This document shows positions 55,606-64,000 of a stretch of DNA of 64,000 nucleotides, in pieces. The DNA is from Myrica gale. Its lineage: Eukaryota; Streptophyta; Magnoliopsida; Fagales; Myricaceae. Positions within the stretch are counted from its first letter, which is position 1. Each line of letters starts with the position of its first letter. The DNA lies in NCBI GenBank assembly GCA_963930655.1, contig OZ005610.1, positions 16,993,001 to 17,057,000 of the forward strand, given 5' to 3'. The notes under the pieces are model-generated. The model saw only the letters and a program-made list of their open reading frames with translations. It was not told where the DNA came from and did no database searches. Made by a program: the position numbers and the translations under genes.

Positions 55606-57332
55606 TTGAGATTAGCACCTGAGTCAATAAGAGCTATAACCTCAAATGAGTATTCAGAATTTACAATGATGGTTACTTTTGAATGTCATTTCTGGAAGTG
55701 CATTCTATTGATGATACTAATGAATTGCGGACTATCCTCTGGAGTATCATGGAGAAGGGGAACTGTAGGCTGAATAGGTTCTGGTTCGGGTTCCTGATCA
55801 GGATGTTCAGACTCTGAATTTTGACTTTGCTTCAACTCTTGATTTATTTTAATAATTAAAACTTCTTGTTCGAGAGTTTTGTGACAGGTTTAGAGGTTTT
55901 CTTAAACTTGTCTAAGATTTTATTAAGACTCACTTGGGTTTCTGAGATTTTTAATTTACTTTCTTCTTTATTTAGCACATTGTTAAATTTGGAGAGATAT
56001 TGAGCTTTGAGCTCAGGATCCTCAACTTTTTCAATTAGATCGAACAAAAGTTCTTCTTGTTGACTTAAAACATTCAAAGTTTTACTTGGTTGACAACAAC
56101 TATCTTGACATCCTAATTTCTAGTTAGTGGTGTCAAATTCTGTGTCGGTACTAGGGTTGGAACTAGAATTAGAGGATGGGATGTCGTCTATTTCTAAATC
56201 ACTACCACTAGAATCTCTTAATTCTAATCCGAAGTAGTCCATTTGGCTTTTGTGAGTACCTGGACATTCATGGAATGATAATTTTCAAAATAGACAAAAT
56301 AGGGAATGTCTTGACTTAACTGACGCATGAATGCTTGCCATGAATCATAGATGACTTATTTTTCAGCTCTCGTGTGTCCTTCACGATACTGATTTCTTTT
56401 ATTAGAATTTTCTTTTGACATAAAATCAGCTTCGAGCATTTTCATGTCAGGCTTGAAAGATTTACTTTTGGTCATCAACTGTGGGTTAACAGATTCGAAA
56501 TCTGTTTTGGTTGGTGACTCTTGACCATCATCTTCTACATCTTCGATTAAATGTCCTGATGTAGAGGCTTGGTTTGGTAATTGTGACCTAACAGAATACA
56601 AGGGTGTACTAACCTGAAAGTTAATCTGGATACCCTTGAGTTGTTGATTGATGGTCTCAGGAATACTATGGTAGACCTACGGGCGGATTGACTACCTGGT
56701 TCCTGGATCCTAAGGGGTGTGAAACTCCTCGAGGTACATCAAAACTAATCTTAATTGTACCATCTAGACACTGTTGGATCATGTCTAACTTGTTATTGTT
56801 TTGGGAAACATTGGTGGTTGGGTTTTCATTTTCCAACAACTAATCACTTGGTAAATTTACTCCATTCCAACGGATCGACTTGGGGACCCTAATGTTGGCA
56901 TCACTTGTATGATTTTGGATTAACAAGGTTTGATCTTTGGGACTTTTTACTAAAGCATGGACGTTGAGGTTGGTCCGGATACACTTATAGTAATCCTATA
57001 GATCAAACGTAAAGGTTGACTTCCTTCTAACATCTCATAACCTGAAGTTTTAATATTCAAGGTTAAGGCTTTTAGAAGATGTTTGTCACTTAAACTTAAG
57101 GTAAAATCGGAAAACAATCAAAATGGATGAGACCATTATGAAGGCTTGACTCGATAATTCCTAAGATACTTATGTTGTAGTCTGTGAACCTAGCATCATG
57201 TAGACATAGAAGGACAAAAGCATCAACTCCTCTTCGAGTTAATGGTTTTACTGCGACTTGAACTAATCTGATGTGGATGTAGTTGAAGCCTTGTTCCTTA
57301 TGTTTTTTAACAACATTAGGAGACAGGAGTTG

Positions 57333-57352
57333 ACATATATATATATATATGT
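57333..57352. repeat. (AT)n microsatellite at the pararetrovirus edge
   Basis: Nine AT units lie at the 5' limit of the recognisable movement-protein region. Florendovirus copies are known to sit next to TA repeats in many plant genomes. Confidence 0.9.
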
Positions 57353-57362
57353 CTTTATACAC

Positions 57363-57619
57363 AGTGCATAGTCAATATAATAGAATAATTTTTTGAAAAA
57401 TTGCAATTGTCATATCAGCTATATACTTGTCTAATACACATATAAGATTTATTTAATATATAAGTTCTTTAATCTATTTATATGTCTACAATTTTTTCAA
57501 AACCAAAAATTATCCAAAAATGAGTTGTAAAATGTATTATATTCAGAAAAGGGTTTTGACCATATAATCAAATAATTATCCAACTGATATATCTATGATG
57601 CTTTTGACCACATAATCAG
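57363..57619. other. AT-rich junction
   Basis: No recognisable feature between the pararetrovirus and the Copia remnant. Confidence 0.45.
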
Positions 57620-58815
57620 AGAAGTGTTTTTCCTGTTTCATCACTTTTAGTGATGATTATTTAAAGTATGGTTAACTGTGCCTGATGAAATTCAAGTTTG
57701 AATTCTTTGAAAAGTTTAAAGAATTTTAGATTCAAGATACTCATACATTTAGATAAATTTCAAACTTATCTTTGAGATATAAGTATCATATGTCAGTTAA
57801 TTTCCTTGCTACACCACGACTAAATGGTGTTGCATAAATATTATATTTAACTTTATAAGATATGTTCAGTGGAAGATAAGCATATGTTTGAATTATTTGT
57901 TCATTAGATATTATTTGATAAGCTCAAATGAACTAGTAGTGATTATCAGTAAGAATATTATTTAAAAAGGAGTACGGCCTAAGTGGAAGTGAAAGCATGA
58001 CCGTTCTTAATGAAACAACCAACTAAGCTAATAGAATGACAGATTAGATCAATTGAATATGGATGTTACTAAACTTACTGATGAGTCTCAATAATTCAGA
58101 ACTCTGGATCATTAGATGAGAATCCATTTTAATGAAATGATCAAATAGTTTGATTTTTCATGAAACGTGGATGTACCTTGTGTTGACAAAAAGTCAGTGG
58201 GAGTTTAGTAATATTTCTAGTTCATTATGTTAGTGATATACTACTCATTGGGAATGACGTCTTGGAGATATCATCAATGAAAAGATGGTTGATGAACCAT
58301 TTTTCAAGTAAAAGACTTTTGTAACTGTTCCAAGTTCTTGAAATCAAATTGTTTAGAAACCAAGAAAACAGGTTTTTGGGACTATATTCACAAGTATTGG
58401 AAAGGGATGGTTTGAAGGATGCCAAAAAAAGGTTTTTGCTTATAGGCATAATTTTATCTCTCGAAGAAGAGAGAGAAGGTCATATATAAGTCATGTAGTT
58501 AGCATTACGAGCGAATATTTATCCGAGATTGGCCCTTAATGTTGGACATCGATCAAGCATATTCTCAAGTACTTGAGAAGTATTAAACTCTAGTTGCTAG
58601 TGTTTGGAGTTGAGAATTTGCAAATCCTCCTGGGATATGAAAATTCAAGTGTCATTGATAGTTGATCAATTTTGGATTTGTGTATGTACATGGAGTAAAG
58701 GAACATGGGTTGGAGAAGTTTTAAACTAGTTACAACTGAAAAGGCAAATTGCATAAAAAGGGTATACATGGGTATGAGATACCTGTATGAATGTTTTTTA
58801 GTGCAAGTGGGAGAT
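57620..58815 (+). mobile_element. Copia 3' internal remnant (integrase to RNase H), broken
   Basis: Weak but ordered traces: integrase (FITFSDDYLKYG, FEFFEKFKEF near 57630-57725; TPRLNGV near 57815), RT (near 58180-58440, the catalytic region and the DAKKRFLP segment) and the pre-RNase-H motif HILKYLRSIK near 58558-58588. The region ends with the polypurine tract CAAGTGGGAGA at 58804-58814 directly before the LTR. The motifs fit the Tork/Angela-like branch of Copia. Heavily decayed, many breaks. Confidence 0.7.
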
Positions 58816-60020
58816 TGTAATAAGTATGCTCTAAAAATCATTATTCTAGATGCCACGTGTTTATATTTATTATATTAGGTAATATGTTGTGACATAAAAT
58901 GTTACAAAGTTAATACTGTGTGACATTGTAGAAAATTCATGCCAATGATTAATGAATCAAAGGCTGGAAGTATTACTTTTCAGTTCCTTGTACACTTGAT
59001 GTTTTGTTACAGACTAAGGTATATATTTATGTACAATAGGTCTATGTTCATTGTACCTCTATTAACTAGGATCATGTACTCAGTCATCGAGGTGGTGACC
59101 TTAAGCAAACGAGTGAGTGTACTGTAAGAGTACATGCACTGAACGGGATCAAATATGGATACCTTCTAGAAGTTATCATTGATGTTGAGAAGGTATTTAG
59201 CATAATTTGTTTATGAAATCCTTAGACCTGAGAGGTTTGTGCAGATTTATTTAGTGTGTACTTCTGCTATGATCGAGTCATTTGGTGATGATCTTTTAGG
59301 TCAAATATTTCAAAAAATGTCGGGTTTTGTGCATGATGAATGAGTTTGTATAAATGTTCAATAAGGAATCCACCAGTCTCTTTGTGAATTTTTTTTTGAA
59401 ATTAATATATATATATATATATTTGTGAAATTATTTTTGAAACAATTTGAGAGTTCAACGAGTTACAGATTATAAAATTAAGATTTGTATGAGCTAGTAT
59501 TTTAGTCCTATTAGCTCATATGTAATATATAGTATATTGATGGATATTTCAGTCCTATTAGCTCATATGTAATATATAGTATATTGATGGATATTTCAGT
59601 CCTATTAGCTCATATGTAATATAGTATAGTGGAAGGATAAATAAACAATTATAATTGTTAGCAAAAGGAATTTCACAAATCAATGTCAAATTCTCGGGGG
59701 TGAATTGTAATATGTTGATGGATATGATTACAATTAATATAAGCCAAAAATTCGGAATAAAAGAATATAAGGGACTTAATGGAAAAAGAGTTTTTCCATG
59801 TGATCCTACGACCGAGATTTGAGATCCCTAAATATCTCACGCACTATCACATCTAGGGTTTTCATATATAAGGATAGCTATGAGATAGTCTACCTATTTG
59901 TTAGTTTATGAGTTGGCCATCAGAACTTAGAAAAACCCTATGACAGTTGTGAGCGTGGAGAGGAAGGAGACAGAACATTTTGGCTGCTATTGTGAAATTC
60001 TCGAGATTGTGAGATCTACA
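58816..60020 (+). mobile_element. Copia 3' LTR, copy 3 of the family
   Basis: Starts TGTAATAAGTATGCTCTAAAAATC right after the polypurine tract. It is the reverse complement in order and content of the LTRs at 1-608/3512-3587 and 5217-6500 (GAGGTGGTGACCTTAAGCAA, GAGTACATGCACTGAA, GACAGAACATTTTGGCTGC). The right end near 60020 is inferred by alignment and is uncertain. Confidence 0.75.
59495..59630. repeat. Tandem repeat, 47-bp unit, nearly three copies
   Basis: The unit TTTCAGTCCTATTAGCTCAT followed by ATGTAATATATAGTATATTG repeats inside the Copia 3' LTR. The other LTR copies have one unit, so this is an expansion specific to this copy. Confidence 0.85.
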
Positions 60021-60573
60021 AGAACCTGAAGATTATTCAATAATTCTGGGAGAACAAAGAGAATTGGAAAGTTAATTTTTCGCAGTTGTAACTTTAAAGG
60101 AGGAGCCCCATGGACCCAACCTCATCTCCCTTTCTCTATTCTTACATTATTTTCATTTATTTCTTCATTTCTTCGTTTCACACTAGCGATTTTAATTTTC
60201 TGTGATAATAGGATTTTGATCAACTCCAAAAATTTGGGGCTTTTGCTAATATCGCCTAGTCAACGGCAAAAAATTAGGTCAGTGTTGTTGCCTTTGCTCT
60301 GGTTTAACCATTTGCGGCTTTGCTCTAAGTATAATACAAACGGTATTCTCCAAGCTCAATGCGAGGATTTGACGAAAAGCCTGCAGGAAACAAAATTCCA
60401 AAACGAAACAAAACGAAACGAGATGAAATGAATTCAAATATTTATAAGCCTATTCTATAAACAAAAGCGTGGTCTTCTGCGGAGGTGTTTAGGTAGTTGT
60501 GTTTCTGTGTTCGATTCTTGTTTTGTTTTTAAATTTAACACAAAGGTGTTTGGGTGGTTGCGTTTATTTGAAG
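60021..60573. other. Unassigned stretch
   Basis: Contains ACGAAAC repeats near 60410 and a short open frame (60216-60431) without a recognisable domain. May include the flank of the gene fragment at 60574. Confidence 0.4.
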
Positions 60574-60641
60574 GTAGTGATGCTATGCCCTAAGGTTTCT
60601 GTGTATTGGACGAATCGTGCTTTGTGCCATCTCAAGTGGCA
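60574..60641 (+). pseudogene. CHIP E3 ubiquitin ligase, TPR exon fragment
   Basis: A short in-frame stretch reads VMLCPKVSVYWTNRALCHLK, very close to the TPR repeat of plant CHIP (STUB1 homologue), where the motif is ITLCPNVPVYWTNRALCHLK. It is followed by a GTATGT that could be an intron donor at 60642. The upstream half of the TPR and the U-box are absent. A Copia LTR begins about 70-100 bp further on. It is best read as a gene fragment, either a relic of a host gene broken by insertions or a transduplicated exon. Confidence 0.6.
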
Positions 60642-60709
60642 GTATGTACGATCAATAACCCCTTTCAGTTTCACCCCTTCTTTCTCTAATCTTTTCACAC
60701 TTTGGTATG

Positions 60710-63700
60710 TATAAATGCGCAAGTGATTTTATTCAATGTAATAGTGACTAATATACAGAGGAATCAACTATAATGTATTCAACTAATTAAGAGACTAATA
60801 TCTAACTTCTATAACTAATCTTCAGCTATTGTAATAGGCCCCCTCAAGATGGATGATGTATATTAATCCATCCAAGCTTGGTAGCTAAAACTAAAAATTT
60901 ATCAAATGATAAAGGCTTGGTAAGTAAATCTGCTAGTTGGTGATTAGTTGAAATATGAAGAGTCTTCACTATCTTCTATTTCACCATATCATGAACTACA
61001 TGAAAATCAATGTCAATGTGCTTGGTTTTCTCATGAAACACAGGATTTATAGCAATATGTATAGCTGTCTTGCTATCATAAAACAATAATGTCAGTTGAG
61101 AGAAGTGAATATGAAAATCAGCAAACAAATTGGTAAGCCACTTGAGCTCACAACATACTGCAGCCATCGACCTATATTCAGCTTCAACTGATGATCTACG
61201 TACTGTAACCTGTTTCTTTAATTTCCAAGAAATCAAAGAGTCACCAAAAACACAGCAAAACCAGTTATAGATTGTTTGGTGTTAGGGTAGGCTACCCAAT
61301 CTGAGTCACAGAATGCCTTAAGCTGAACAGATGATTTGCTGGAAAGAAATATACCTTTGCTAGGACTGCCTTTGAGGTAGCGATGGATATTGAGAGCAGC
61401 TTCACAATGGGGCTGCCGAGGTTTGGATAGAAATTGGCCAAGTGTATTAACAACAAAACATATGTCAGGTCATGTTATTGTCAACAAAACATATGGCTAC
61501 TAATCTTCGATATGCACTCAGATCAGCACGGAGATCACCATCTGAATTGTTCAACCTTTGATTACAATCCATAGTAACTTTGGTTGGCTTGGCTGCTAGC
61601 AAACCAACATAGCTAGAACCTCCAATGTGTACTTTTTTTGACAAATAGAAATAGTATATGAAGATCGAGCCACCTTGAGGCCAAGAAAAAACTTCAAAGA
61701 CCCGAGATCTTTTAGCTTAAAACAATAATCCAACAAAGTTTTAAGAGCTATGACAGATGTATTAGAATTGCTAACAATAATAATATCATCTATGTATACT
61801 AGAATAGCAAGAAAATCTGATCTAGTGGACTTGATGAACAATGAATGGTCAGTTTGAGACTGCTGAAAACCATACTGCAACAATGTAGTAGAGAATTTTT
61901 GGTACCATTGTTGGCTAGCTTGTTTGAGGCCATACAATTATTTTTGTAGCTTACACACCCGTGTATCACCAGGAAAAGAAAAACCAAGTGGAAGTTGTAT
62001 CTACACTTCCTCGTCTAATTCACCATGCAAAAACACATTATTAACATCCATTTGATGTAAATCCCAGCTATGAACAATAACCAATGTAAGCAAACATCTA
62101 ACGGTAGTCAATTTTGCAATTGGAGAAAAAGTGTCAAATAGACCACACCCTCTTGTTGCACGTATCCTTTAGCAACAAGTCGAGCCTTGTATCTCTATAA
62201 ACTACCATCTGCCCAAAACTTACACTTATAGACCCATTTATACCCAATAGATGACTTGTTAGGTGATAAATCAGTCAACACCCATGTTTGATTAGTTTCA
62301 AGTGCAATGATTTTAGCTTTCATAGCTTCTCTCCACAGAATTTTTGACAGCCTCGTGAAAAAATTTCGGTTCAACACGATTTGATAATGCTAAAGTATAT
62401 AATTTGTGAGAAGGAGACAAATGAAAATATAAAATGACAAAAGAGATAGGATAAAGATGTGGAACAACACCTATACTAAAATTAGGAACAGAGTTACATG
62501 TAATATTTTTGGTCAAATGATAGTGATAGTCTTGCAGGTGCACAGGCTGCTTCTTGATTCTTAAGGACATGCGAAGAGGGTCAGTAGAGGAAGGTGCTGA
62601 TATAGGATTAGAATATGTAATTGAAAATATGTCTGAAGTGGCAGAATGAGGAGTATTTGAGGTGGCAGAATGAGGAATATCAGTAGGTATATTCGAATTG
62701 ATATGTGGAAGTGGTGAAGTGGTAGTGACAGATGGAATATGTAAATTTATGTTGGGACAAAATTAAAGACTCATAAGCATCAAATAATTCTTTATCTGTG
62801 AGTGGTACTGGAAGAACTACATTGGTGAAAAAATCATCAGTATCAGAAAAAATGATTAACTAAGTGAGGTGTTGTGAAAAAGAAAACACATGTTCATTGA
62901 AAATAACATGTCTAGAGATGATGACTTTTGAGGTACACGACAGTGAGAAGGAAGAGCTCGAGAAGAAAACTTATGTCTTGTGTGATGATGAGTAGAAACA
63001 TATATAAGCTAAGCATCCAAAAGTTTTAATATGATTGTAAACTGGAGGCTTATCATATAAAACTTCAAAAGGAGGTATGTATTGGTGTAATGGAGTGTAA
63101 ATTATATTTATGAGGTACACGACAGTGTGAAGGCAATCACTCCAAAAAGTGATAGGTAAATGAGCTTAAAAACATAGAGATCTAGCTACCTTTAAAAGGT
63201 GTTGATGTTTTCTTTGAACAACAGAATTTTGTTGAGGAGTGTATGCACAACTCCTTTGATGTAAAATAACATGTTGATTATAAAAGGTTGGCATGCTGAA
63301 TTATAAGCCATTATCTGACAGAATTGATTTAACTGTGGTGTTAAGTTGGTTTTTAACCATAAGACGTAAGGATTACAGATAACTTCGAGTCTCAAATTTG
63401 AATTTTAAGAGATAAATCCATGTGCGCCGTGAGTAGTCATCAACAAGAGACAAAAAATATCAAAAAGCATCATATGAAGAAGCATGAAATGGTCCCCATA
63501 TATCACAGGGTAAAAGTTGAAATACATGTTGAGTTTGAGAAGTACTAGAAGGAAAAGGAAATCTCTTTTGTTTACTGAGATGACATATATCATAATGTAC
63601 ATGAATATGTGAAGAAGAAAAATCTGAAATTGGAAGAATAGACTTTATTTGTTGCAAACGTGAAGGAGAGAGATGTTCTAGGCGACAGTGCCATAAAAAA

Positions 63701-64000
63701 TCAAATTGTTGAAGACTAAAGTTATAGGAAGCAAATTTTAGAGAATCAAGAGAAGCTGTGGTAGGGAATACAAGCTAATACAGACCTTGAAAAATTTTAG
63801 CAACTCCAATTGTCTTCCATTGAGCAAGGGCCTAAATATAATAAAACTCATGAAAGAATATTAATTAGACAACAAGATAACTTAGTAGTTAACTTGCTTG
63901 CTGAAATGAGATTGACATTAAAATTGGGAACAAACAGATCATTTGTAAGAACAAAACTAGAACTGAATTTAATCATGCCCATGTGAGTAGCAATTACAAA
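60710..64000 (-). mobile_element. Copia element on the minus strand, runs off the window
   Basis: Read from right to left: integrase and linker (63800-62900), then the pre-RT motif WREAMKAKIIALETNQTW and IGYKWVYKCKFWADGSL (62340-62195), RT with YGLKQASQQWYQKF and LVYIDDIIIVSNS (61940-61600), and RNase H with TVRRSSVEAEYRSMA, LFYDSKTAIHIA and HIDIDFHVVHDMV (61210-60976). A polypurine tract TTGAGGGGGCC (minus strand, near 60850-60840) leads into a short LTR part down to about 60710. It is broken, with several breaks. The gag and 5' LTR lie outside the window. Confidence 0.85.

Larger units (their letters stand above)
51760..57362 (-). mobile_element. Endogenous pararetrovirus (Caulimoviridae, Florendovirus-like), broken
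   Basis: On the minus strand, from right to left: movement protein (57362-57000; FNYIHIRLVQVAVKPLTR, LLCLHDARFTDY), coat-protein-like Lys/Glu-rich region (56600-55860), aspartic protease (55640-55150; ALIDSGA, then DNVCFKSSFILV), reverse transcriptase (55150-54100; HRKQHIVKLPHEPDFSEKN, ARPIQMNQEMMEVC, MPFSLKNTPSEF, TIVYIDDVLVFSKS) and RNase H (54050-53700; WTEEHASMVKQIKSHV, IVETDASEIGYG). Downstream lies a second reading region (53100-52090; NKSIGFYKVILL, KWWDKFN, DPYAFNLED). One large polyprotein followed by an extra frame of this kind fits the florendoviruses. It is an old fossil with many breaks, and it cannot be called whole. The left limit is uncertain because the 4.1 kb LTR adjoins it. 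Confidence 0.85.

Overview
The window is nuclear DNA of a flowering plant, probably a eudicot. It is AT-rich, has long introns and low gene density, and is packed with plant repeats (L1-type LINEs, hAT and Mutator DNA elements, Copia and Gypsy LTR elements, and an endogenous caulimovirus). The species cannot be named from the sequence. All calls come from reading the sequence and recalled family motifs; no database search was run.

Layout. 1-6500: a Copia LTR cut by a 2.9 kb Gypsy-type solo LTR, then a Mutator-like element with long inverted repeats, then a Copia solo LTR with a perfect target duplication. 7020-10294: two hAT elements side by side sharing three copies of one 8-bp target sequence. 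10779-19537: the best-supported host gene, a six-exon RPA-interacting protein (RPAIN) of 277 residues. Its introns hold a truncated retroposon, a MITE and a twin-primed (5'-inverted) LINE. 19.8-23 kb: an orphan coiled-coil reading frame and a decayed MULE transposase on the minus strand. 24177-24386: a likely first exon of an unidentified gene.

26.8-36.1 kb is a LINE-in-LINE nest: one LINE (29281-36112) was hit by three later retroposons, each with target duplications, next to another LINE (26.8-29.3 kb). One of the three keeps LINE ORF1 but lacks endonuclease and reverse transcriptase. 37128-37866 is a third hAT element with a perfect 8-bp duplication. 38195-39514 encodes a Myb/SANT-like DNA-binding protein with one apparent frameshift. 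All its exons, and the exon at 24177, are phase 0, so one gene with a 13.8-kb transposon-filled intron is possible but unproven.

39.7-51.7 kb is a graveyard of Gypsy elements (LTRs in both orientations, gag, protease/RT and integrase parts, and a 4.1 kb solo LTR). 51.8-57.4 kb is an endogenous pararetrovirus (Caulimoviridae, probably Florendovirus-like) on the minus strand, with a GC-rich insert that looks organellar. 57.6-60.0 kb is the 3' part of a Copia element with its LTR, the same LTR family as at 1-6500. 60.5 kb holds a fragment of the CHIP ubiquitin ligase TPR exon. 60.7 kb to the end is another Copia element on the minus strand that runs out of the window.

Working genes appear limited to RPAIN and perhaps the Myb/SANT-like gene. 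The rest records repeated nested transposition, and the target duplications let the order of several insertions be read. No tRNA, rRNA or CRISPR array was recognised.
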